Below, one piece after another: positions 7,351 through 13,888 of a DNA stretch of 30,844 nt. The first letter of the stretch is position 1. The number at the start of each line of letters is the position of its first letter. Source of the DNA: a virus; IMG/VR virus record IMGVR_UViG_3300035670_000928, positions 1-30,844 of that record; one strand, given 5' to 3'. Made by a program: the position numbers and the translations under genes. Below the pieces are notes generated by a model. That model worked only from the letters and a program-made list of their open reading frames with translations. It had not been told where the DNA came from and did not search any database.

Positions 7351-8475
7351 TCAGAAGTTGATGGTGATGTTCGGGACTTCGCGGCGGGCGATCTTGAGAA
7401 CGATGGACCTGGCCAGCTCCTCGGTGATGTTCAGTGACATCAACGCTGTTTTGGCCTCGCCCATGACCTTTGCCTTGTGGGCTTGGTCCCGCTCGCGGGC
7501 CTCTTGCTGCCGGAGGATTTCGGCTGCTGCTGCATCGGCGCGACGACGTTCTTCCTGGCGCGCCTGCTCGGCTGCTTCCTCTTGCCGTCGTGCGGCGTCT
7601 TGGCGCTCCTGCTCCATTCGCTGCTCGGCCGCAACGCGGTCGGCCTCGGCCTGAATGCGAGCGCGCTCGGCTTGCTCGGCCTGCAGCTTGAGTTGCAGGC
7701 GCTGGTTCTCGGCTTCGCGCTCTTGTGCGGCAGCCTGGTCAAGCAGCTCCTGCTCGCGGCGGGCTGCGGCTTCACGCGCTGCCTGCTGCTCTTGGGCCAC
7801 ACGCTGACGCTCCGCTTCGACGGCGGCTTCCTGTGCCAGACGGATGCGGTCCTGCTCGGCGCGCTCTTCTGCTTCGCGGCGCAGGCGGGCCAGTTCCGCC
7901 TGTTCGGCCTCGTACTTCTGGCGGGCGACCAGGGCGGCCTGCACTGCATTCAGCGAAGCCTCTTTGGTCCGACCTGCCTCAGCCTCGAATTCCTCCCACG
8001 CTTCGCCCAACTGGAACGCGGAGAGCTCGCTGAGGCGCGCCTGCAGCTGCTCGGCATCCAAGGTGCCCAGCTCGGCGGCCAGGTCCTTCATACGGTTGAT
8101 TGCGTCGTTGTGGCGGTCGATCCGAGCATCCTCGGCGGCTTCCCACTCGGTGAGCGGCCGGCGCGTCTCGTCCCGTAGCGCGTCCATTTTGGTCACGAAC
8201 TCGCGCAGCTCGGCCTCGACCACCTTCGGCATTTCCTTGAGCCGGCGCAGGTAGTCGCGGCCCGGCTTCTCTACAGCGGTCTTCGACTTGCTGACTTTGG
8301 CGGCAAGGCTGGCGATGCGCTCGCGCCCCTTGCGGGTTTTCAGGTCAGGCACTTCGCCCAGTACCTCACCCTTCACCAGGTCGATGAATTGCTGCAGGCC
8401 GCCGGCCACGTAGATGGCCGGGGCGTTCGCCTCGCTGATCTCTTCGATCTTGATCAGTTTCTGTTGTGCGGACAT
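7351..8475 (-). CDS. long coiled-coil protein of the phage recombination module
   Basis: The 374-residue product has an N-terminal folded part (LIKIEEISEANAPAIYVAGG), a helical region with KTRKGRERIASLAAKVSKSK, then a very long Ala/Glu/Gln/Arg-rich coiled coil (residues about 170-330). The conserved C-terminus SLNITEELARSIVLKIARRE plus VPNITINF matches a family often found next to phage recombinases. It may act as a scaffold or cofactor for Erf and Exo; no enzyme motif is seen. The ATG at 8475 has GAGG 9 nt upstream. Its coding strand gives long antisense frames that are artefacts. Confidence 0.8.
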   Translation of the reverse strand: MSAQQKLIKIEEISEANAPAIYVAGGLQQFIDLVKGEVLGEVPDLKTRKGRERIASLAAKVSKSKTAVEKPGRDYLRRLKEMPKVVEAELREFVTKMDALRDETRRPLTEWEAAEDARIDRHNDAINRMKDLAAELGTLDAEQLQARLSELSAFQLGEAWEEFEAEAGRTKEASLNAVQAALVARQKYEAEQAELARLRREAEERAEQDRIRLAQEAAVEAERQRVAQEQQAAREAAARREQELLDQAAAQEREAENQRLQLKLQAEQAERARIQAEADRVAAEQRMEQERQDAARRQEEAAEQARQEERRRADAAAAEILRQQEARERDQAHKAKVMGEAKTALMSLNITEELARSIVLKIARREVPNITINF

Positions 8476-8654
8476 TGGTACACCTCGCGCCAGGCCGGCG
8501 CCGTCAGTAGGAATAGGGGAAATGCCAGGTCACGCCCGTGATGTAAGGCCGAACGCCCTGGCTGCCGGTGATGGTTGCGCGCTCTTGCCGGCTTACGCTC
8601 CCTTGCGGGCACGGTTATCCCCCGAAGGGGCCCGCCGTACTCGGGCGTCTTGCG
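8476..8654 (-). other. 180-bp intergenic leader with TTCCCCTATTC motif
   Basis: No convincing gene is seen here. Read leftward it carries TTTCCCCTATTC (8511-8522) 36 nt before the coiled-coil gene. One leftward frame reads ERATITGSQGVRPYITGVTW followed by HFPYSY and a stop, without a clear start codon. The motif has relatives at 885-899, 1323-1335, 3331-3345 and 3588-3602. Confidence 0.4.
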
Positions 8655-8771
8655 TCAGGAGGTAATGCAGCCAGCGAGCGCGCTGGCGAGCATGAAGAAC
8701 GTGCAGGCGAAGAGCATGGAGAAGGAGCCGCGCCAAGCCGCGATGCGGCGGGCTCGTTGGTAGGAGGTCAC
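8655..8771 (-). CDS. 38-aa small membrane protein or lipoprotein-like peptide, GTG start
   Basis: The GTG at 8771 overlaps the stop of the preceding gene as GTGA, the same coupling used nearby. The peptide has a basic start (TSYQRARRIAAWRGS) and a hydrophobic stretch (FSMLFACTFFMLASALAGC) followed by only three residues. It would make one membrane helix; LAGC resembles a lipobox, but too close to the end for a usual lipoprotein. A plus-strand frame over the same bases has a good ribosome-like sequence but no context. Confidence 0.5.
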   Translation of the reverse strand: MTSYQRARRIAAWRGSFSMLFACTFFMLASALAGCITS

Positions 8772-8989
8772 GCCCGAACCTCGTAGCCGACCGTCCACTC
8801 CCCGCAGATGCAGGCGCGGCACTTCCAGGCAGCGGGGTTCTCGATGCTGGCCAGCGCCGCCTCATTCACCGCTGCGGCGAACGTCGGGCCCTTGAACAGC
8901 ATCAGCACCCGGTCGGCCGGCATAGCCTGAGCCTCTGGCAGTTCGGCGATCTGCTCGTCGATGAGCGTGGTGATCAATGGTGTAGTCAT
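8768..8989 (-). CDS. hypothetical protein, 73 aa
   Basis: The ATG at 8989 overlaps the upstream stop as ATGA. The N-terminal half is helical and acidic (TTLIDEQIAELPEAQAMPAD, then FKGPTFAAAVNEAALASI). The C-terminus has a Cys-x-x-Cys-x-Cys cluster (WKCRACICGEW) that might bind a metal. It is the second of four tightly coupled small genes (9602 to 8655). No family is recognised. Confidence 0.6.
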   Translation of the reverse strand: MTTPLITTLIDEQIAELPEAQAMPADRVLMLFKGPTFAAAVNEAALASIENPAAWKCRACICGEWTVGYEVRA

Positions 8990-9189
8990 GCAGCCTCCTT
9001 GCGCCGAACGGCAATACGCCGAATGCGCTCGCAGTAGTGTTTGAACTCGTTGGAGTCGATGGCCAGAAGAGAGAAGTAGGCGACCACCATCGTCTCGGCT
9101 TTCGCATCCTCCACCGGACCTGAGCCCGGCAGAAGCATCGTCTCGATGGCGGCCTCGATGGCGCTGGTAGCGATGCTGTGAGGGCTCAT
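8986..9189 (-). CDS. hypothetical protein, 67 aa
   Basis: This helical 67-residue protein starts with ATG at 9189, overlapping the previous stop by 4 bases, and ends in another ATGA junction at 8986. Its sequence (ATSAIEAAIETMLLPGSGPV; MVVAYFSLLAIDSNEFKHYC) has a mildly hydrophobic middle and a basic C-terminus (RIRRIAVRRKEAA). Gene packing is the main support. The function is unknown. Confidence 0.6.
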   Translation of the reverse strand: MSPHSIATSAIEAAIETMLLPGSGPVEDAKAETMVVAYFSLLAIDSNEFKHYCERIRRIAVRRKEAA

Positions 9190-9602
9190 AGCCTTGCCTC
9201 GTCAGCCTCGTAGCTCAGGCCCTGGTCCACGTAACGCTCAAGCATTGCCTCGGCGATCTCGTACAGCTTGCCGTTTGCGTGATTGCTCTGGCCGACGATG
9301 TCCTCGACCATGCTTTTCACCGGGCCCCCGGTCAGCGCCTGTAGAAGAAGCTGGGCAAGGGCGGTGATGTCGTCCTGCTCTGCTTCCTGAAGCGACCGAA
9401 GGTGCTCGGCGACCTTGGCCACGAACTGCTCTTGGCGCACGCCCACCGGGCCGCCAAAACGCTGAGGGATCAGAACATCGCAGCCGCCGACCAGCTCCTC
9501 GGCCTTGCTCTCGATCCAGTTCTGCGCCGCTTCCTGATACGCCGAGTCGTCTTCCGGCTCAGCATGGTCATACCGCCATTGTGCTGCTCGAAGTGCGGTC
9601 AT
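9186..9602 (-). CDS. hypothetical phage protein, 138 aa
   Basis: The ATG at 9602 has GGAGG 6 nt upstream and overlaps the stop of the AP2/HNH-like gene as ATGA. The protein is mainly helical and acidic: RAAQWRYDHAEPEDDSAYQE near the start, VAEHLRSLQEAEQDDITALA in the middle and YEIAEAMLERYVDQGLSYEA at the end. It looks like a common but uncharacterised phage early protein. No catalytic motif is visible. Confidence 0.65.
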   Translation of the reverse strand: MTALRAAQWRYDHAEPEDDSAYQEAAQNWIESKAEELVGGCDVLIPQRFGGPVGVRQEQFVAKVAEHLRSLQEAEQDDITALAQLLLQALTGGPVKSMVEDIVGQSNHANGKLYEIAEAMLERYVDQGLSYEADEARL

Positions 9603-10219
9603 GGTCGCCTCCTTGGGCGCGCCTTCACAGGTGGATATTTGCTGACCTGAATGGCTTCGTGCTCATACAGTCGCCAAAGAGCAGCGCATGTAACCTGGTC
9701 GGCATCTTCGCTATCGCAATAGAGATTCACGCGGGCCTTTATCTCGCCAAGCCTGTGGACTCGGTACGCGATATGAGCATCCTCCGCGCTGTCAAAAATC
9801 CCGATACTTGTGGTCTTCCCGAAGCTTTTGTACCTAGCCCTGAAGCTCTTCCCATGCATGTGAACACCCATGGGAAGAGTTCTATTTTTCGTCGAGAGAT
9901 TGGCTAGTAGAGAGTTGATCCACGGCGGTACGAACAGGCACGTTTCAGGGCTGTAGATCTTGTTCCCGATTACCAGCAGGTCTTTATCGAGAACCATCCC
10001 ATCCCACCGTTGGGAGTCCATCCAGTTCTTGAAGCTGGAGAACCTGAGCCATTCGGGATCAACCGAGCAGCCTAGGTAGGTTGGATGCTGAGCGAGATAC
10101 CGTGGCGAGTAGCAGCGCTCAAGCATGTGACCCCAGGTCCTGTAACGCTGATCGTCAGTGCAGCCCTGGCCACCCCAATCCCCGTCATTGATTCCTACGC
10201 CATGGACTAGAGTTCTCAT
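9599..10219 (-). CDS. homing-nuclease-like protein with AP2 DNA-binding domain
   Basis: The first 120 residues match the phage family with YRTWGHMLERCYSPRYLAQH, a Cys-Val-x-x-Glu-Trp motif (CSVDPEWLRF), the FKNWMDSQ segment and LDKDLLVIGNKIYSPETC, which is often linked to HNH-like nucleases. Residues about 123-170 read as an AP2 domain: GVHMHGKSFRARYKSFGK, then IGIFDSAEDAHIAY. AP2 domains bind DNA and are common in phage mobile nucleases. The start at 10219 has AGG about 9 nt upstream. It is probably a selfish gene inserted in the operon, the third of its kind here. Confidence 0.75.
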   Translation of the reverse strand: MRTLVHGVGINDGDWGGQGCTDDQRYRTWGHMLERCYSPRYLAQHPTYLGCSVDPEWLRFSSFKNWMDSQRWDGMVLDKDLLVIGNKIYSPETCLFVPPWINSLLANLSTKNRTLPMGVHMHGKSFRARYKSFGKTTSIGIFDSAEDAHIAYRVHRLGEIKARVNLYCDSEDADQVTCAALWRLYEHEAIQVSKYPPVKARPRRRP

Positions 10220-10246
10220 GTTTTCGCCTGTCCGGTTGGTGGTGGG

Positions 10247-10468
10247 TTACTCGGTGGGTGGGGCGAGGTGTGGCTGCCAGTGCGTCACGCGGTGCTCGAA
10301 GCGCGAGCCATCCGCGTAGCGCCAGTCAATGCCGTTCCAGTAGAGGAAGCGGGCGCCGTTGAAGGCGCTCTGTGCTTTTCGTGCTGGTGTGTAGGCGATA
10401 ACCCAGGCCTTGCCGCCACCCTTTGGCAGCTCAGGCATGCGCTCAGAGCACTTGATCCAGCCGCTCAT
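10247..10468 (-). CDS. DUF551 domain protein
   Basis: This 73-residue protein shows the DUF551 pattern: an opening WIKCSERMPELPKGGGKAWV, the central YTPAR and WNGIDWRYADG, and the closing VTHWQPHLAPP. DUF551 proteins occur widely in temperate phage early regions and have no known activity. The ATG overlaps the stop of the preceding gene by 4 bases. Confidence 0.85.
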   Translation of the reverse strand: MSGWIKCSERMPELPKGGGKAWVIAYTPARKAQSAFNGARFLYWNGIDWRYADGSRFEHRVTHWQPHLAPPTE

Positions 10469-10761
10469 GACTTCACCCGGGCGGCGAGCATGGCGTCAGC
10501 CAGCTTGTAGGCAGTGCTTGCGGTTTCGTTCTCGCAACCACCCACGCCCAGCAGGCAGGGAGCGCCTGCGGTTGATATGAGCCCCTGCAGCGCTTTGGCC
10601 GCGAAGTAATCGCGAATAGTCAAGCCGAAACAGGTGCCGTGGCCGCCGTATTCGCTTGCAACTACAGGGAAGGCCGGCTGTTCGCCCTCCTTAAGAGCGT
10701 CGTCGTATCGGTGCTGGGCGCCTTCGATCTGGCGATCCATTTGAGCTGCCATGTAGTCCAT
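10465..10761 (-). CDS. conserved phage early protein, 98 aa
   Basis: The ATG at 10761 has GAGG about 9 nt upstream (GAGGATCACCAAATG); the frame extends to 10788 but that ATG has no site. Recognisable features are EQPAFPVVASEYGGHGTCFG, LTIRDYFAAKALQGL and a C-terminal AYKLADAMLAAR, a layout seen in many lambdoid phages. It is the first gene of the long leftward operon that ends beyond the window. The function is unknown. Confidence 0.75.
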   Translation of the reverse strand: MDYMAAQMDRQIEGAQHRYDDALKEGEQPAFPVVASEYGGHGTCFGLTIRDYFAAKALQGLISTAGAPCLLGVGGCENETASTAYKLADAMLAARVKS

Positions 10762-10987
10762 TTGGTGATCCTCGGTGGCCAACCGCATTGATCAGGTGCC
10801 GGGCACCAGGGACCAAGCTGGGCGTGAAAAGCCAAGCCCGGCACCTGTCGATGCGGTCGTATGTGAAGGGAAGGGGTGCAGGCGGTGAGCGCTACCTCAC
10901 ATGCATCTGGTCTGGCCGGGTTGGCCCCGGATTCGCCTGCGGTGAACGTCGATTAAGTTGATGGTCGTGAGCATTACGTCGCATAAG

Positions 10988-11002
10988 GCATCACGGTGAT
11001 GC
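10988..11002. promoter_or_regulatory. 15-bp dyad upstream of the left operon
   Basis: GCATCAC-G-GTGATGC is a perfect 7-bp dyad with a one-base centre, lying in the long gap before the first leftward gene (10761). The related string GCATCGGTGAT lies inside the inverted repeat arm at 11023-11033. It is a candidate operator; the protein that would bind it is unknown. Confidence 0.4.
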
Positions 11003-11020
11003 GCTTTAAATCGATGAAAA

Positions 11021-11163
11021 CTGCATCGGTGATTCATCTGTTTGGCTGAGCGGGATTTGAACCCGCGACCTCCCGTGCACTGGCCTCTACCTAACTGAGT
11101 TACCAGCCTCAAGCGGCATTGGCATGCCTGCCATTTCCGCGAGCAGATGAATCACCGATGCAG
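11021..11163. repeat. perfect 20-bp inverted repeat enclosing a tRNA-like remnant
   Basis: Bases 11021-11040 are the exact reverse complement of 11144-11163, separated by 103 bases. A transcript of either strand would fold into a long stem with the tRNA-like part in its loop. No target-site duplication is seen next to the arms. There is no gene in the wider 10762-11299 gap. Confidence 0.85.
11043..11109 (-). pseudogene. tRNA-like remnant with truncated anticodon arm
   Basis: On the minus strand a perfect T-arm (GCGGG TTCAAAT CCCGC, 11066-11050) is followed by TCAGCCA, which pairs with AGGCTGG (11109-11103) at six of seven positions including one G-T wobble. T8 and A9 are present and the D-arm (CTC AGTTAGGTA GAG) has three good pairs. 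Only 17 nt remain between the D-arm and T-arm, where 23 are expected, so no proper anticodon stem-loop can form. It is therefore a broken tRNA or a tRNA mimic. No genomic CCA lies directly after the acceptor stem. Confidence 0.5.
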
Positions 11164-11299
11164 CCTGCGATGGGGAGCAGGGCATCATGGACTCTTGCGG
11201 GAAACTAAGATGTGATGAGATTCAGCTCTAAAGTTTTCTCAACTTCTGCCGACTCGATAGCTGTCAATCGCTAAAACCAACACTCAAAGGATGATGCGC

Positions 11300-11641
11300 A
11301 TGGGGTTTTTCGACATTGTTGCTGGCCTAGGAAAAGCAGCAGGCAAGGCTATGAACGACACGATGGTCAGAAACTTGCTCACTATGTGGGACAAGGTCAA
11401 GAATGCTCCCGAGTCTCGGCTCATGGACTTCTACGAGCAGAACAACACGAGCGAGAAAAACAACAGTACGAATCGGGCTATGGCCTTAGCCGCAATGGCC
11501 GGATCGTACCAAGCCCGTCAGTTGCTCGAGCGTGATGAAAGCGCACGACGTGCTCTCCGCAATATCCGTGAAAAAATTTCGCTGGAAAACTCATCTTCGG
11601 CTGACCGCTTGCGCGAAGCTATTGATCAGTTGCTACGTTGA
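11300..11641 (+). CDS. hypothetical protein, 113 aa
   Basis: Three in-frame ATGs occur at 11291, 11294 and 11300; AAAGG at 11286-11290 lies at a proper distance only from the last. The protein starts with a short amphipathic helix (MGFFDIVAGLGKAAGKAMND) and then is helical and charged (LLTMWDKVKNAPESRLMDFY; NRAMALAAMAGSYQARQLLE). It lies alone on the plus strand with lower G+C than its neighbours, which suggests an acquired accessory gene. No family is recognised. Confidence 0.6.
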   Translation: MGFFDIVAGLGKAAGKAMNDTMVRNLLTMWDKVKNAPESRLMDFYEQNNTSEKNNSTNRAMALAAMAGSYQARQLLERDESARRALRNIREKISLENSSSADRLREAIDQLLR

Positions 11642-11707
11642 TAGCGCGGCACTCTGACGTTTATTTCGGGCTGGCCAGCTAGCGTCAGGCTGTCGTTAGC
11701 TGGTTGT

Positions 11708-11917
11708 TCAGTCGACGCTGATTTTCCCGCCGCCGGGCTTCTGGATGGTCTTCAGCATTTCGCGTTGCAGCTCACCGATTGCCCAGGCCGCAGCAACAAC
11801 CGCCACGTCGCGGCACATCGCGCCTTTCACGTCGAAACCTTCAACGCTGATGCCGTCCTTGGTGATGGTCACGCGCCCAGTTTTGCGGATCTTCAGTTCA
11901 TCGTCGGTCGTGTACAT
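11708..11917 (-). CDS. conserved small phage protein, 69 aa
   Basis: The ATG at 11917 has GGAGA 7 nt upstream. The product begins MYTTDDELKIRKTGRVTITK followed by DGISVEGFDVKGAMCRDVAV and a helix WAIGELQREMLKT. It looks like a small conserved Pseudomonas phage protein with a beta-hairpin front and helical tail. It follows the 66-aa gene in a leftward pair that would be driven from the operator region near 12550. The function is unknown. Confidence 0.65.
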   Translation of the reverse strand: MYTTDDELKIRKTGRVTITKDGISVEGFDVKGAMCRDVAVVAAAWAIGELQREMLKTIQKPGGGKISVD

Positions 11918-11977
11918 ACTGCTCTCCAAGGCGGTTGATTTCCCGTCTGGCCCTGTCGCCAAGGCCAGCCAGTGAAA

Positions 11978-12178
11978 TCAGACTGCGCGCTCCAGCTCGC
12001 AGCACTGCCCGTAATGAGCCATGGCGATCGGCATGTGGTAGCTGTCGAGCGGCCATTTGCTGACGATGCAGCCTTGGCCGGCTGGGCAGTGGAAGACGAA
12101 AAGCTCCTCTGCGTCCTTGTCCATCTCCATGCTCACCCGTGCACCGCTGGTGAAGGAGTCCTTGATGATCGTGGTCAT
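11978..12178 (-). CDS. hypothetical protein, 66 aa
   Basis: The ATG at 12178 has GGAGG 8 nt upstream. The protein reads MTTIIKDSFTSGARVSMEMD and carries cysteines in FHCPAGQGCIVSKW and HYGQCCELE that might bind metal. It would be the first gene leftward of the operator cluster near 12557-12588, the position of the lambda pL transcript. No family is recognised. Confidence 0.6.
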   Translation of the reverse strand: MTTIIKDSFTSGARVSMEMDKDAEELFVFHCPAGQGCIVSKWPLDSYHMPIAMAHYGQCCELERAV

Positions 12179-12388
12179 GCTGTGTTCCTCCAGTGAATTC
12201 CCAAAGCACCCGGTCGCCCAGGTGCTTCAGTGAATCGTTCTGTCCCATTACCGCCGGGATGGCGGGGCGCATTGCATGCCCGGGTCGTTCTCTCGGTTTA
12301 GGCGTTTCACCTTCGTCAGCCGTACAGGGTGATCCCTGTCGTGGGCAGCCTTTCGGGGCTGTCTGATCGCCGGTCGCCGGTAGAGGCA

Positions 12389-12553
12389 ATGCGGTCTGTT
12401 CACCAGTTCCAGAGCTGGCATGGGGATCGAATTTATTGCTCGCGCTGTGCCGTTGCCGGGATCGATCCGCGAGGTTCCCATCAATGTGAAAGAGCGGTGA
12501 GGCTTGAGGGCCTCCCGAGGGGCTGTGTAGCGCCTCGATGGAGTGAACGATAA
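12389..12553 (+). CDS. possible small CCHC zinc-finger-like protein, 54 aa
   Basis: An ATG at 12389 with AGAGG just upstream opens a 54-residue frame with HGDRIYCSRCAVAG and then DPRGSHQCERA, a Cys-x2-Cys...His-x-Cys arrangement that could bind zinc. It ends at the first operator half-site. A second plus-strand frame (ATG 12420 to stop 12500, 26 residues) covers the same DNA. The gap 12179-12692 otherwise shows no gene, so this reading is tentative. Confidence 0.3.
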   Translation: MRSVHQFQSWHGDRIYCSRCAVAGIDPRGSHQCERAVRLEGLPRGCVAPRWSER

Positions 12554-12556
12554 GCC

Positions 12557-12660
12557 AATGCCTAATTCTTGTAAATAGGTAATGCCTAACTTTTTTCATA
12601 TGCGCCTAATCAGCTATTCGGGCTTGCATCATTCGATGGCTCGGGTAAGCTCTGCCTAAT
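12557..12660. promoter_or_regulatory. repressor operator cluster 1 (oL-like)
   Basis: TAGGTAATGCCTA at 12576-12588 is a near-perfect dyad of half-site TAGG/CCTA. Half-sites AATGCCTAAT (12557-12566), GCGCCTAAT (12602-12610) and CTGCCTAAT (12652-12660) flank it. The same half-site occurs at the cI-cro gap. By position this is the counterpart of lambda oL, set before the leftward genes at 12178 and the rightward DUF1654 gene. Confidence 0.7.
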
Positions 12661-12661
12661 A

Positions 12662-12677
12662 CTGGATGGATGTACAG
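12662..12677. promoter_or_regulatory. LexA-box-like site before the DUF1654 gene
   Basis: CTGGATGGATGTACAG fits CTG-N10-CAG. Six of the ten inner bases agree with the alternating AT consensus core. It lies 16 nt before the DUF1654 start codon and just after a TAATAC -10-like string, which is where LexA would block transcription. Confidence 0.55.
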
Positions 12678-12692
12678 TTAACGGAGGAAGGT

Positions 12693-13019
12693 ATGGCCAA
12701 GCAGAAGAAGTCGACCCCACAAGCGCGCCAAGAGATGACCGCCCTTGAGCGGCTGGGCCTGCGGGTCTCGTCGATGATCAATCACCCGATCGCGCAGTCG
12801 CAGCGCTGGGTGACGATCCATCGCCTGGACACGGACGGAGACATGGAGTGGGAGGAGGTGATGGGGCTGCTGGCCGAAACGCCAGAACTGGACCTGACGT
12901 TCAATGACGACGAGAGCGTGACGGTTCGGTGGGAGCCCCAGAGCGCGGATGATCGAGACGACCTAGTCGCGGAGCGAGATTGGGAGGAGGAGAGGGTGGA
13001 GGAGGAGGCGCCTTTCTGA
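12693..13019 (+). CDS. DUF1654 family protein
   Basis: The ATG at 12693 has GGAGG 5 nt upstream; an earlier in-frame ATG at 12666 overlaps the LexA-like box and lacks a site. The core RLGLRVSSMINHPIAQSQRW followed by VTIHRLDTDGDMEWEEVMGL and DESVTVRWEP is the DUF1654 pattern, a small family almost confined to Pseudomonas and often linked to SOS-controlled loci. A very acidic tail (about residues 90-108) follows. It sits between the two operator clusters and converges on the rex-like genes. The LexA-like box suggests damage-induced expression. Confidence 0.85.
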   Translation: MAKQKKSTPQARQEMTALERLGLRVSSMINHPIAQSQRWVTIHRLDTDGDMEWEEVMGLLAETPELDLTFNDDESVTVRWEPQSADDRDDLVAERDWEEERVEEEAPF

Positions 13020-13026
13020 TGAGCAC

Positions 13027-13050
13027 AAAAAAGCCCGCACTAGGCGGGCT
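13027..13050 (-). terminator. intrinsic terminator of the repressor operon
   Basis: AGCCCGC (13032-13038), loop ACTAG, GCGGGCT (13044-13050). Read leftward the stem is followed by a run of T (plus-strand A at 13027-13032), so it ends the cI operon after the 13059 gene. The stem could also stop the converging DUF1654 transcript, less well. Confidence 0.85.
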
Positions 13051-13058
13051 TCACTCGA

Positions 13059-13526
13059 TTACGGGGTTGCAGGCTGTGGCAAGGCCTTTTGTTGAGCCTT
13101 AACCTGTTCCAGCAGCTGCCGAGTTTCAAACGACTGTTGCTTCATTTCCTGAATGGCTGCCGATGTATCGCGGCCAGAATCGAAATTCGCTACGCCAAAG
13201 GCCATAACAGCGATAGTTATGCCAACAATCGCGATGACTGACAGCACTGAGTTTAGGATAATTGTACCCTTCAGTCCGCGCACTCCTGCCAGATCTTTGT
13301 CTAGAAGCTGGAGCGTGTGGTCCATTTTCAGCAGGCCGTCAGCTACCCTGCCTTCGAAATCCTTCAGGCGCGCATCGCTCTTGAGATGATGGTTCTCAAG
13401 GCGGGCGTTGAGTTCTTCACGAGTGATTTGGGTCATAGGCGGAGTATCAGCCTTCTTGGGGATGTTGTCACTCGTGGTGAAACGAGGCAGATGGTTATCG
13501 GTGAAGATTGGACGAAAGTCACTCAT
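13059..13526 (-). CDS. one-helix membrane protein in rex-like position
   Basis: The ATG at 13526 overlaps the 3' end of the zinc-ribbon gene; GGAGG lies about 12 nt upstream. A shorter start at 13436 (MTQITREELNARLE) is possible. Residues about 30-85 form a coiled coil (ARLENHHLKSDARLKDFEGR), followed by one transmembrane helix (ILNSVLSVIAIVGITIAVMA) and a second coiled coil facing the other side (IQEMKQQSFETRQLLEQVKA). It is the last gene before the terminator of the repressor transcript, so it should be made in lysogens. A role in superinfection exclusion is inferred from position only. Confidence 0.7.
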   Translation of the reverse strand: MSDFRPIFTDNHLPRFTTSDNIPKKADTPPMTQITREELNARLENHHLKSDARLKDFEGRVADGLLKMDHTLQLLDKDLAGVRGLKGTIILNSVLSVIAIVGITIAVMAFGVANFDSGRDTSAAIQEMKQQSFETRQLLEQVKAQQKALPQPATP

Positions 13527-13830
13527 CTGACGTTTCACCCTCCGCCGGATTGCTGTCTAGCCAGAGCCTGATACGTCTGGCATCGTGAGCTCGATGAAAG
13601 CCGCAGGTATTGCACGAAAGTTTCAATTCGTACTGAGGTTTACCATCCGCATCGTACATCCCTGACGCTACCAAGGTAACTGGTGACTCTTGGGTATGAA
13701 TGGGGATTTGCCACGATACTGAGCCGCACATCGGGCAAGGTCCTGGGCTGGTTACCGCCTTAAAGAAGCGGACGGCTTCAGAGAAGGAGATTTTGTATGG
13801 TTCATCGCCTATCCCGTTAAAAATATCCAT
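13519..13830 (-). CDS. zinc-ribbon protein in rex-like position
   Basis: The ATG at 13830 has AAGGA 9 nt upstream (a TTG three codons earlier is less likely). The protein has 103 residues with two Cys pairs, CPMCGSVSW (about residue 32) and CNTCGFHRA (about residue 74), which make a zinc ribbon around a beta-rich centre (PVTLVASGMYDADGKPQYEL). It lies 58 bases after cI and overlaps the membrane-protein gene, so it is likely co-expressed with the repressor. The role is unknown; an immunity or exclusion function is a guess from location. Confidence 0.7.
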   Translation of the reverse strand: MDIFNGIGDEPYKISFSEAVRFFKAVTSPGPCPMCGSVSWQIPIHTQESPVTLVASGMYDADGKPQYELKLSCNTCGFHRAHDARRIRLWLDSNPAEGETSDE

Positions 13831-13888
13831 AGCTGTCAATCCTTAAGCGTTGGTGCGCAGGCGTGGGCTGTAGCTACAAAGAGCAGCT

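Noticed and set aside
7477-8178. Long Leu-rich plus-strand frame of 233 codons
   Set aside because: It is antisense to the coiled-coil gene; Ala/Glu/Gln-rich coding DNA reads as Leu/Ala/Gly on the other strand.
8665-8763. Plus-strand 32-aa frame with a perfect AGGAGG-like site
   Set aside because: The minus-strand 38-aa frame over the same bases is coupled by GTGA to its operon and encodes a membrane helix; the plus-strand frame lacks any context.
11043-11109. Functional tRNA gene
   Set aside because: The anticodon arm is about 6 nt too short and no anticodon loop can be drawn; kept only as a remnant or mimic.
10762-11299. Phage attachment site at the tRNA-like sequence
   Set aside because: No integrase gene lies nearby and the tRNA part is internal to the phage map.
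12420-12500. 26-aa plus-strand frame before the operators
   Set aside because: Weak ribosome site and a competing frame over the same DNA; no way to decide from this sequence.
11898-12599. 233-codon minus-strand frame across the operator region
   Set aside because: It overlaps a better supported gene (11978-12178), covers operator sites and has irregular composition.
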